From positions 1 to 64,000 of the forward strand of contig JAKSKH010000010.1 in the NCBI GenBank assembly GCA_024401855.1: 64,000 nt of DNA, in the 5' to 3' direction. Below are positions 57,330 through 64,000 of the stretch, one piece after another. A model generated the notes under the pieces. The model had not been told where the DNA came from. It did no database searches and worked only from the letters and a program-made list of their open reading frames with translations. The translations under genes were made by a program, and so were the position numbers. The number at the start of each line of letters is the position of its first letter. Positions within the stretch are counted from its first letter, which is position 1. This DNA comes from Bacteroidales bacterium. Its GTDB lineage: Bacteria > Bacteroidota > Bacteroidia > Bacteroidales > UBA932.

Positions 57330-57344
57330 ATATATTTTCGAAAT

Positions 57345-57800
57345 ATGAAGGAAGGAGATAAAATTCCCGAAGTGCTTGGAATCGACCAGCATGGAAATAC
57401 AATCAAGGCGAGTGATTACAAAGGCCGCAGGATTATCCTTTACAGTTACCCGAAGGCCAACACAAGCGGATGTACAGCTGAAGCATGTTCTCTTCAGGCA
57501 CATAAAGCTGAGCTTGAGGCAAAGGGATATTACATCATAGGTGTAAGCAAGGACAAACAGGAGGCTCAGGCAAAATTCGCTGAGAATTACAATCTTGAAT
57601 TCCCTTTGATAGCCGACACTTCCACTGAACTTCTTCAGGCTCTCGGTTGCTGGGGGGAGAAAGTTGCCTGCGGTCACAGGACTGTCGGCACTTTGCGTAC
57701 AACATATCTGGTGAACGAGGATGGAATCATCGAACGTGTAATGGGTCCCAAGGAAATAAAGACCAGGATACACGCTGAACAGATTCTTGAGATAATATGA
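57345..57800 (+). CDS. bcp: Thioredoxin-dependent thiol peroxidase (Bcp)
   Basis: A 151-residue peroxiredoxin that reduces H2O2 and organic peroxides. The peroxidatic Cys43 lies in YPKANTSGCTAEAC, with the resolving-type Cys48; the usual TPGC is TSGC here. GCWGEKVACGHRTVGTLRTTYLVN is also typical of Bcp. It converges on the sulfatase gene: the two stop codons are directly adjacent. Confidence 0.93.
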   Translation: MKEGDKIPEVLGIDQHGNTIKASDYKGRRIILYSYPKANTSGCTAEACSLQAHKAELEAKGYYIIGVSKDKQEAQAKFAENYNLEFPLIADTSTELLQALGCWGEKVACGHRTVGTLRTTYLVNEDGIIERVMGPKEIKTRIHAEQILEII

Positions 57801-59345
57801 TCATTTTCTGCCGTCCGGCCACGGGCATGGCGTTCCGGACGGCAGATATTCCGGTCTCTGGGCGTCAACAGATCTCAAATATCTCCCAAGTTTGCGTGAA
57901 AGTTTTCTGACTATCCCCGGATTCTCTTCCGATACATCTTTTGTTTCGGAAATGTCTTCCTTGATGTTGAACAGTTCCTTTTTCCCTGTTTCATAATAAT
58001 ACACGAGTTTCCAGTCGCCATTTCTTAAAGCACAGTTAAGATTCAGGCCAGGTCCTGAATTACCCCAGATATTTGGGAAATTCCATACCAGGGAACGACC
58101 CCTCGACGGGTCTCCGGTACCCTTTATGAGTGGAACGAAACTTTTTCCGTCTACAGGAGATATTGTCCTGTATCTTTCTATCCCGGCCATTTCCAGAATT
58201 GAAGGGAAAAAGTCTTCAATCATTAGATAGCTGTTGCAAATGGAACCGGGTGCTGTTATGCCGGGCCAATACACTATCATGGGTTCTCTCACACCGCCTT
58301 CATACAATGAACCTTTTCCGCAGTTCAGAGGTGCGTTCTGCTGATACGGTTCTCCGTCTCTCCAATAAGGCTGTGTGGCAAGACCACCGTTGTCACTCAT
58401 GAAAATGAGAATCGTCTTCCTGTCCAGTTCATTGTCTTCCAGCCATTTCATGATGTCCCCGAGACTTTTGTCCATACCTTCCACCAAAGATGCATAAGCC
58501 GCCTCTTTTTCCGACAGCCCTTTCTTCAGGTACTTTTCATAGAAGCGCGGATCTTTGTCTATCGGTATATGAACGGCGTAGTGGGACATATACAGAAAGA
58601 AAGGACGTTCACTGGCCTTTTCCATGTCCAGCGCTGAAAGAGCCTCCATGGTCAGAGCTTCCGTTGCGAATACGCCGCTGCCCCAGTACTTTTCCAGACC
58701 CGGTATTGCCATTGGTGATGTGGGCGTTCCGTCATCATTGTGGCCGTAGTTGAGTTCGCTCAGATATGTTGCCAGGCCACCGGCCGCATGTCCCGCAATG
58801 TTGACCTCAAAGCCGAAGTGGGCCGGATCCGCTCCAGGTGTTCCAATTGCTCCGAAGTGAGCCTTTCCGCAATGAATTGTCCTGTATCCGTTTTCTTTGA
58901 GCAGTTGCACGAATGATGTGGCCCTGAATGTATGTGGAAAGTTCTCCGACTGTGTTATTCCATTAACATTCCAATCAGGCGTCTTTATTTTTTCGCTCGC
59001 AATGTCAGTTGATTTGTCCTTTTCCAGTGTCCAGTTTGTCACCCTGTGTCTGGCCGCATTCATTCCTGTGATCAGACTGCATCTTGACGGCGAACTTATG
59101 CTGGCGGCGTAAGCCTGAGTGAATTTCATCCCCTTTGCTGCCAGCGCTTCCATATTGGGGGTTTCATATTTTAAGTTATTGGCCGTTCTTTCTGACCAGA
59201 AGGGCAGGGAAGTGTCCTGCCATCCCATATCGTCCACCATGAACAGTATTATGTTCGGCCGTTCTGATTCCTGCCCACCTGCGGATGCCAACGGAAGTGT
59301 GGCAAGAGTCAATGGCATGATTGCGTATTTATTACGTAACTTCAT
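57801..59345 (-). CDS. Secreted S1-type sulfatase (Ser-type)
   Basis: A 514-residue sulfatase, which removes sulfate from glycans such as mucin or glycosaminoglycan. The signal ends near PLASAGG. NIILFMVDDMGWQDT gives the metal-binding Asp pair; SSPSRCSLITG holds the formylglycine-precursor Ser84 (Ser-type, so a radical-SAM anaerobic maturase is needed, not visible here). GKAHFG and FMSDNGG, both metal-ligand segments, are also present. It is preceded by a candidate small gene in ATGA overlap. Confidence 0.93.
   Translation of the reverse strand: MKLRNKYAIMPLTLATLPLASAGGQESERPNIILFMVDDMGWQDTSLPFWSERTANNLKYETPNMEALAAKGMKFTQAYAASISSPSRCSLITGMNAARHRVTNWTLEKDKSTDIASEKIKTPDWNVNGITQSENFPHTFRATSFVQLLKENGYRTIHCGKAHFGAIGTPGADPAHFGFEVNIAGHAAGGLATYLSELNYGHNDDGTPTSPMAIPGLEKYWGSGVFATEALTMEALSALDMEKASERPFFLYMSHYAVHIPIDKDPRFYEKYLKKGLSEKEAAYASLVEGMDKSLGDIMKWLEDNELDRKTILIFMSDNGGLATQPYWRDGEPYQQNAPLNCGKGSLYEGGVREPMIVYWPGITAPGSICNSYLMIEDFFPSILEMAGIERYRTISPVDGKSFVPLIKGTGDPSRGRSLVWNFPNIWGNSGPGLNLNCALRNGDWKLVYYYETGKKELFNIKEDISETKDVSEENPGIVRKLSRKLGRYLRSVDAQRPEYLPSGTPCPWPDGRK
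57808..57845. repeat. Inverted repeat at the end of the sulfatase gene
   Basis: CTGCCGTCCGG (57808-57818) and CCGGACGGCAG (57835-57845) form an 11-bp perfect stem with a 16-bp loop. It lies within the last codons of the sulfatase, 8 bp past the bcp stop. No T-run follows on either strand; a role in ending both convergent transcripts is possible. Confidence 0.6.
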
Positions 59346-59458
59346 GTTTTTTCAGTTTTTACGTGGTCGAAGTTGATGCACGTTGCTGTTTTATCCATAG
59401 GAAATACCGGATGCTTGGCGGATTCAAGAGCTTCGTCATATCTGACTGTCTTATTCAT
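59342..59458 (-). CDS. Candidate 38-residue small protein upstream of the sulfatase
   Basis: An unannotated small frame: ATG at 59458 lies 4 bp after the stop of the methyltransferase, and its TGA (59344-59342) overlaps the sulfatase ATG as ATGA. It encodes 38 residues starting MNKTVRYDEALESAKHP and ending FDHVKTEKT, mostly hydrophilic, with no signal peptide and no recognised family. The exact fit into the gap, with the same spacing as neighbouring coupled genes, supports it as real, or as a leader that couples translation of the sulfatase. Without other evidence it remains a candidate. Confidence 0.45.
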   Translation of the reverse strand: MNKTVRYDEALESAKHPVFPMDKTATCINFDHVKTEKT

Positions 59459-59462
59459 TTTT

Positions 59463-60263
59463 TCATTTTCTTCGCAGTTCCCAGAAAGCGACAGCCGCTG
59501 CGGCGGCAACGTTCAGAGAATCGACATTGTGGTTCATTGGAATGCGTACAACATAATCCGACTCGGAAATAGTTTCTCTGGAAAGTCCGTCACCTTCTGT
59601 GCCCAGGACCAAAGCCAGCCGGTCGATTGTTTTCAATATCGGGTCATCCAAGGTGATGCTCTGGTCTGTCAAGGCCATTGCGGCAGTTTTGAATCCATAC
59701 TTGTGCAGGGAACTCACGGGGCTGTTCAGCCAGGTCCATGGCGCCTGGAATACTGTTCCCATCGACACTCTTACAGCCCGCCGGTTCAGAGGGTCACAGG
59801 TGGTTCTGGTCAACAGGACTGCGTCGACGCCGAGAGCCACGGCAGAGCGGAATATCGCACCAATGTTCGTGGTGTTTGTAACGCTGTCTATGACTACTAT
59901 CCTGTGTGCATCTTTCAGCACTTCGTCCAGAGTCCTGGGTTCCGGCCGGATCATTGCGCAGAGGATACATCTGGTCATCGGGAAACCGGTCAGCTCCTTT
60001 AAAAGTTCATGACTTCCTGTATACACAGGTATATCTCCAATCCTTTCAATCACCCTGGCTGCAATTCCGTCAAGATGTCTTTCTTCCGTAAGAAGTGAGT
60101 ACGGCTTGTATCCGGCTTCCAGCGCAACATTGATGACTTTCTCACTTTCCGCTATGAACAGGCTGTCCGCAAAGAGCCTCTTGTCACAAAGTTGGGCCTC
60201 TGTGAGAGTTGAATATATCTCAATACCGGGGTCGGAGAGGGATTTGATATGTATTACGGACAT
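59463..60263 (-). CDS. TrmH/SpoU-family RNA 2'-O-methyltransferase
   Basis: A 266-residue SPOUT methyltransferase for rRNA or tRNA. The three motifs of the family are present: TNTTNIGAIFRSA, VLGTEGDGL and IPMNHNVDSLNVAAAAAV, which form the AdoMet trefoil knot. An N-terminal substrate-binding domain precedes them (AESEKVINVALEAG). Which nucleotide is methylated cannot be told. It lies upstream of the small frame and sulfatase, 21 bp downstream of the HD-domain gene. Confidence 0.88.
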   Translation of the reverse strand: MSVIHIKSLSDPGIEIYSTLTEAQLCDKRLFADSLFIAESEKVINVALEAGYKPYSLLTEERHLDGIAARVIERIGDIPVYTGSHELLKELTGFPMTRCILCAMIRPEPRTLDEVLKDAHRIVVIDSVTNTTNIGAIFRSAVALGVDAVLLTRTTCDPLNRRAVRVSMGTVFQAPWTWLNSPVSSLHKYGFKTAAMALTDQSITLDDPILKTIDRLALVLGTEGDGLSRETISESDYVVRIPMNHNVDSLNVAAAAAVAFWELRRK

Positions 60264-60284
60264 GGCTTGTCAAGTTTACACAAA

Positions 60285-60911
60285 TCAGCGGAGGGTTTCG
60301 AATAGTTTTTCAAAGATTCCCCTCAGTTTTTCTTCGTCGCGGATAATTTCCCTCAAGCGTTTCAGTTTATCAGCATTTGCGGACTCCGGAATCCAGAGCT
60401 TAAGATATCCTCCCTCAGCATATTTCTCGTGAAGATGTTCTACAGTTCTGTTCCAATGGCCCTCTTTATCGAGTTGCGGGTAATGGGCCAGGGAGAATTG
60501 AATGGTCCTCAGGATTACGTTTTCCGGAATAATCTGACGGTCCGCCTCAGCAATGATTCTTCCGTAAATGCTTCTTGGCTCATGGTCTGACGATGCCCTG
60601 TGGTCTTCTGCGGCCTGGGCAATAGTTTCAATCTGCTCAGGAGTGAACCATTTTTGAAGATTTTCTGTTTCTCTTATTATTCTTCCCGAAATGAGATGGT
60701 GTTCAGCTCTGTCTTCACTTAAACCTAGATCGTGGAAAGCCGCCGCTACTGCAATCATATCCTTGTCCACATCGTAATGCCTGGTCATTTCAAGAGCTGC
60801 ATTCAATACGGATATGACGTGACTTTCCTTATGTGCAGGGTCGAAATTATTGTATAACGGAACAATTTCGTCAGTTATGTACTTGATTATTTCAGGATTG
60901 ACTTCTTTCAT
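60285..60911 (-). CDS. HD-domain phosphohydrolase
   Basis: A 208-residue metal-dependent hydrolase of the HD superfamily. His-containing HKESHVISVLNAA and AAAFHDLGLSED carry the metal ligands; AQAAEDHRASSDHEP follows with further His/Asp. The substrate is unknown; nucleotide-related hydrolysis is the usual theme. Located between the MBL hydrolase and the RNA methyltransferase, all on the minus strand. Confidence 0.82.
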   Translation of the reverse strand: MKEVNPEIIKYITDEIVPLYNNFDPAHKESHVISVLNAALEMTRHYDVDKDMIAVAAAFHDLGLSEDRAEHHLISGRIIRETENLQKWFTPEQIETIAQAAEDHRASSDHEPRSIYGRIIAEADRQIIPENVILRTIQFSLAHYPQLDKEGHWNRTVEHLHEKYAEGGYLKLWIPESANADKLKRLREIIRDEEKLRGIFEKLFETLR

Positions 60912-60937
60912 TTCTTCAATATACGGATGCGGGAAAA

Positions 60938-61786
60938 TTAAAGTTCTATGATCATTCCGCAGTGGAAACGTTCGATTTTTTCACCAAGCATCGACTTCAG
61001 TATTTCATATGCCCGGTCTCCGGTACAATGTCCAGTAATTATTCTTTGAATTCCAGTATCCCCTATCTTCTTTGCGGTTTTCCTCACTTCATCATCGCTC
61101 AGGCGGAAAAGGTGAAGTCCGCCGAGATATGCTTTGACCTGCTCGCCGGGGAATGCTTTTTCCACCTCATCCATTACAACGTCTGCACCGCTATGAGAGC
61201 AACTGTTGAATATGACCAGACCATCTTCCAGCCGGAAAACAAGCGTCTGTTCATGTTTGAAGTCATCGGGCAGGTAACGCAATCCGCGGCGTACATACAA
61301 ATGAGATTTCCTTCCAATTTCAGAAAGGTTTTCAGTTGTGTGAGGTACAACGAAAACATTCCTGTCAATTTCTGCAACCCCGGACTCCATCATTATTCTG
61401 CCTCTGTATGCATGCAGGATTCCTTTTGGCAGTCCTATATATCTGCTCAGGAAACCCAGTCCACCGTAACAGTTTTCCTGAGCGTTGGGACTTACATGGA
61501 AATATGCCTTGGAATTATTGCGGAAGAATGCTTCCATGCCTAGGGAATGATCATAGTGCGCGTGTGAAAGGACAGCACAATCAACTTCTGAAATGTCTAT
61601 TCCCAGTTCCTTGGCATTGGTCAGGAACAGGTCAGATCCTCCGGTATCAAGAAGGTACTTCCTGTTTCCGTACTCAATAAGGAACGACAGCCCCCATTCT
61701 CCTTTAAGGGTGCCGCAACCGATGTTGTCTGATAGTACGGTTATTTTCAATTTGTTTGTTCCAATTCTTTTCCCGCTTCTTTCCAA
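60938..61786 (-). CDS. MBL-fold metallo-hydrolase (COG1237-like)
   Basis: A 282-residue metallo-beta-lactamase-fold protein of the branch resembling dihydropteroate-synthase-like MptA/COG1237 proteins. The metal-binding HAHYDH is residues 75-80, with LLDTGGSDLFLTNAKELGID before it and SCSHSGADVVMDEV and ITGHCTGDRAYEIL later. The given ATG overlaps the rhodanese stop by 40 bp; a TTG at 61750 (TTGA overlap) would give a 270-residue protein beginning where homology usually begins (LKITVLSD). The start is therefore uncertain. Substrate unknown. Confidence 0.83.
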   Translation of the reverse strand: MERSGKRIGTNKLKITVLSDNIGCGTLKGEWGLSFLIEYGNRKYLLDTGGSDLFLTNAKELGIDISEVDCAVLSHAHYDHSLGMEAFFRNNSKAYFHVSPNAQENCYGGLGFLSRYIGLPKGILHAYRGRIMMESGVAEIDRNVFVVPHTTENLSEIGRKSHLYVRRGLRYLPDDFKHEQTLVFRLEDGLVIFNSCSHSGADVVMDEVEKAFPGEQVKAYLGGLHLFRLSDDEVRKTAKKIGDTGIQRIITGHCTGDRAYEILKSMLGEKIERFHCGMIIEL

Positions 61787-62166
61787 CTAATGATACCACC
61801 ATCAAGATTTGTTACTTTAAATCCTTCATCAGCAAGAATTTGAGCCGCAATCCTGCTACGGCGTCCGCTCCGACAATAAACTGCAACCTTCTTCGATTTG
61901 TCCAAAGTCTTCAATGCCTCTGATTTGAATTCCGGTTCGTTCACATCAATCAGAACCGACCCTTTGATGTGGGATTCATCGAATTCGGACTGAGTTCTGG
62001 AGTCCAGAATCTGCACGTTCTTTCTTGCAATAAGTGATTCAAACTCTTCAACTCCAACATTGCGGAATGCGGGTTTGGGGTCTTGAGAACTGATCTTTTG
62101 CTGGGTAGAACAAGATAACAGCGAAATGATTGATGCTAATACAGCCACTGAAATTAAGCGCTTCAT
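61747..62166 (-). CDS. Rhodanese-like sulfurtransferase lipoprotein
   Basis: A 139-residue single-domain rhodanese anchored to the membrane: MKRLISVAVLASIISLLSC gives lipid Cys19. The active-site loop is VYCRSGRRSR with Cys98; LDSRTQSEFDESHIKGSVLIDV is the typical N-terminal half. Such periplasmic rhodaneses probably carry persulfide sulfur. It is the first gene of a minus-strand group with the MBL hydrolase, HD protein and methyltransferase. The 415 bp upstream have no clear TAnnTTTG on its strand. Confidence 0.9.
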   Translation of the reverse strand: MKRLISVAVLASIISLLSCSTQQKISSQDPKPAFRNVGVEEFESLIARKNVQILDSRTQSEFDESHIKGSVLIDVNEPEFKSEALKTLDKSKKVAVYCRSGRRSRIAAQILADEGFKVTNLDGGIISWKEAGKELEQTN

Positions 62167-62282
62167 TATAATATAATCTGTTGTATAAATTTTGTAATCC
62201 CCTTATGTCTCTTCGGTTTTCTCATTTCTACTAGTACATACTTACGCAAAAATAGTCATTTCCCGATTGCCGTCCAAACTAA

Positions 62283-62483
62283 TGCCGGATAACTGAAGCC
62301 GCCAGATTCAGATATAATAGCTTTGTTTTCATATGGGAATTTACGCCTGCGGTTCTAAATATAAATGAAGTAAAAAGGAGAAGGATTGTCCTGTTGAAGC
62401 AACTCGCCAATGCGATCAATCTCCCTTATGAGGTAATCTTCCATATGGTGAAAGAAAAGTATGATTGCAGAAAGCAAATTTAA
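62283..62483 (+). pseudogene. Possible gene remnant in the 415-bp gap
   Basis: Between the rhodanese and the AlaX-like gene (62167-62582) no complete gene is seen. One plus-strand frame is open for 66 codons to a TAA at 62481 and ends with a protein-like stretch (LLKQLANAINLPYEVIFHMV, then KEKYDCRKQI). No usable start codon precedes it, so it may be the tail of a decayed gene. It could also be chance. TAATTTTG at 62532-62539 fits the -7 consensus for the next gene, with a TTTG 16 bp upstream, which is too close for a standard -33. Confidence 0.2.
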
Positions 62484-62582
62484 TAATATTTCGTAACTTG
62501 CTAAAGTCCGGTTTGCTGTGGGAATAATTGTTAATTTTGCATAATGAAAAGTGTCCTGATTGAAAAAAAATGCGCTTGAAAT

Positions 62583-63056
62583 ATGGAAGAACCGATATTG
62601 AATTCACATAATAAAACCGAGTGGGAGCCTGCTCATACCACCGAACATATTCTCAATCAGACAATGGTGAGAATGTTCGGCTGTTCGCGGTCGAGAAACG
62701 CCCATATAGAGAGAAAGAAATCCAAGTGTGATTATCTTCTGGATTCCTGCCCGACAGAGGAGCAGGTGACTGCAATTGAAGCGAAAGTCAATGAGATCAT
62801 TATCTCGGGTCTTCCCGTGACCATCGAGTTCGTTGACAGGGAACAGGCCGCATCTATTGTTGACCTCAGCAAGCTGCCTGAGAACGCATCGGAAACCCTC
62901 CGAATAGTCAGAATAGGAGATTATGATGCTTGTGCGTGCATCGGTGCACATGTAAACTGCACATCCGAGATAGGCATTTTCAAGATACTCAGCCATGATT
63001 TCAACGATGGTATTTGGAGAGTCCGTTGGAAAGTAATTGAAAATATTCATCAATAG
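62583..63056 (+). CDS. AlaX-like standalone tRNA-editing protein
   Basis: A 157-residue protein resembling the second additional (SAD) editing domain of alanyl/threonyl-tRNA synthetases. The zinc motifs are HTTEH (His18, His22) and CIGAH (Cys119, His123), equal to the HxxxH / CxxxH of AlaX proteins, which remove mischarged Ser or Gly from tRNA-Ala. The length matches the short AlaX class. It has no close operon partner: it starts after a 100-bp untranscribed-looking stretch and 18 bp before the PepSY-like gene. Specificity is not deducible. Confidence 0.78.
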   Translation: MEEPILNSHNKTEWEPAHTTEHILNQTMVRMFGCSRSRNAHIERKKSKCDYLLDSCPTEEQVTAIEAKVNEIIISGLPVTIEFVDREQAASIVDLSKLPENASETLRIVRIGDYDACACIGAHVNCTSEIGIFKILSHDFNDGIWRVRWKVIENIHQ

Positions 63057-63074
63057 AACTATAACTTCTCAATA

Positions 63075-63515
63075 ATGAAAAAGCTTTTTCTTTTAATTTG
63101 CCTTTTTGTGACATTCGTTCCTTTCGTCACAGCAGCGCCGGATCACGATTATGCCATTTCGTTTGAGCAACTTCCCGCTGTTTCTCAAACGTTTATAAAA
63201 ACTCATTTCGATGGGGTACAGGTCGCATACTGCCTGCGCGATTCACACAGTTTTGAGGCCAGGCTTGCCGATGCGTCAGAGATTGAGTTCAATGTTGACG
63301 GAAGTTGGAAAGAGATTGATTGCAAGTATAAGGAACTTCCTTCCTCTGTAATAAAACTCCTTCCGTCTGCAATCCCGGCATATGTCAAGGACAGTTTTCC
63401 GAAAACAATCATAACCAAAGTTGATATTAAATTTTGGGGATATGAAATAGAGTTGAACAACGGGCTTGACATTGAGTTCGATACTACAGGAAAATTTTTG
63501 AAAATTGACGATTGA
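63075..63515 (+). CDS. PepSY-like (BLIP-like, DUF2874) secreted protein
   Basis: A 146-residue secreted protein with signal peptide (FVTAAPD). Two PepSY-like repeats are seen: LPAVSQTFIKTHFDGVQVAY with a beta part EIEFNVDGSWKEID, and LPSAIPAYVKDSFPKTIITK with NGLDIEFDTTGKFLKID. The pattern (helix, then E-FxxxGxWK-D) marks the PF11396 family of Bacteroidota, of unknown function and often a pair. Its stop codon is 5 bp before the ATG of its paralogue. Confidence 0.86.
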   Translation: MKKLFLLICLFVTFVPFVTAAPDHDYAISFEQLPAVSQTFIKTHFDGVQVAYCLRDSHSFEARLADASEIEFNVDGSWKEIDCKYKELPSSVIKLLPSAIPAYVKDSFPKTIITKVDIKFWGYEIELNNGLDIEFDTTGKFLKIDD

Positions 63516-63520
63516 ATCAT

Positions 63521-63952
63521 ATGAATAATCAAATTTTAATTCTTTCAGTTTATATTATTTGCGCACTCTCGTTGGCAGGGTGCCGCGTTGTTACATTTGA
63601 TAACCTCCCATCAGAAGCACAGGTCTTTCTGACAGAGAATTTTCCGGAATTTCCTGTCTCCTATGCAGTAAAAGAATGCAACGAATATGAAATCACCCTT
63701 TCCAACGGAGCTGAGATCGAATTCAACGGAAAAGGGGAATGGAAATCTGTTGATATGCATCACGGTATGGTTCCCGATGGAGTTTTGTCAACCCTGCCTG
63801 CGCCCATAATTACATATCTTTCATCTTCTTTTGCACAAGTCCCGGTAGAAAAGGTCAAGAAAGGTTTCCGGTATGCATATGAACTGGAGCTCGTCAATGA
63901 CCTTGAGCTGAAATTCAATTCGAAGGGAGTATGTAGAAAAATCGACGACTAG
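63521..63952 (+). CDS. PepSY-like (DUF2874) lipoprotein, paralogue of the preceding gene
   Basis: A 143-residue paralogue with a lipoprotein signal MNNQILILSVYIICALSLAGC. The same two repeats occur (LPSEAQVFLTENFPEFPVSY with EIEFNGKGEWKSVD, then LPAPIITYLSSSFAQVPVEK with LELKFNSKGVCRKIDD). ATG at 63521 is favoured over a TTG 9 bp upstream. One copy being soluble-secreted and one lipid-anchored suggests they act in different places or as a pair. The last 48 bp of the window hold nothing recognisable. Confidence 0.86.
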   Translation: MNNQILILSVYIICALSLAGCRVVTFDNLPSEAQVFLTENFPEFPVSYAVKECNEYEITLSNGAEIEFNGKGEWKSVDMHHGMVPDGVLSTLPAPIITYLSSSFAQVPVEKVKKGFRYAYELELVNDLELKFNSKGVCRKIDD

Positions 63953-64000
63953 ACACAACTGCCCGGGACAAGAGAAGTCAGTCAAAGAGCCGTTTGCAGG

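Overview
The window is a gene-dense stretch of a Bacteroidota chromosome, most likely from a gut-type Bacteroidales. The evidence is a SusD-family protein, many lipoproteins with a Cys right after the signal peptide, promoters of the TTTG / TAnnTTTG type, the N-succinyl/N-acetylornithine type of carbamoyltransferase in the arginine pathway, and almost no Shine-Dalgarno signals. Genes lie in long, tightly packed operons with many ATGA-type overlaps. No rRNA, tRNA or CRISPR array was seen.

Region 1 (1-12041, plus strand) is the downstream part of a polysaccharide-utilisation-like locus: the end of a SusD protein, an unknown secreted protein, a heme-motif beta-propeller lipoprotein, a membrane protein, and then GH29 fucosidase, a CBM9/TIM-barrel protein, GH20 hexosaminidase, a GH130 enzyme and GH92 alpha-mannosidase. 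This set fits breakdown of host or dietary N-glycans.

Region 2 (12043-20561, plus) is a complete arginine operon: an ArgR repressor fused to a GNAT acyltransferase, then argG, argC, argD, argF', argB, argE and argH. A good Bacteroidales promoter with an ARG-box-like operator inside it precedes the fusion gene. argC carries an in-frame 117-bp palindromic insert. The ornithine carbamoyltransferase has Ser at the residue that decides between acetyl- and succinyl-ornithine.

Region 3 (20575-22825) is an IS256-family element with 29-bp inverted repeats and an 8-bp target duplication. Besides the transposase it carries two lipoprotein passenger genes. It is followed by a secreted protein and a lysoplasmalogenase.

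Region 4 (24190-40718) holds a very large minus-strand gene in which a TamB-like protein is fused to an Omp85 outer-membrane barrel, then lysA and lysC (minus). A divergent promoter region leads to thrA, asd, an aminotransferase, metY, metX and a GH31 glucosidase (plus). Together they make lysine, threonine and methionine precursors; metF and metH (44245-48434, minus) finish methionine synthesis.

Region 5 (40737-64000) contains a Firmicutes-like Y-family polymerase/YolD pair, a HerA-like ATPase, an RND efflux operon (adaptor, pump, outer-membrane factor) translationally coupled to a GH78 rhamnosidase, two peroxide-defence genes, a sulfatase with a candidate 38-codon small gene upstream, an rRNA/tRNA methyltransferase, an HD hydrolase, an MBL hydrolase, a rhodanese lipoprotein, an AlaX-like editing protein and a tandem pair of PepSY-like proteins.
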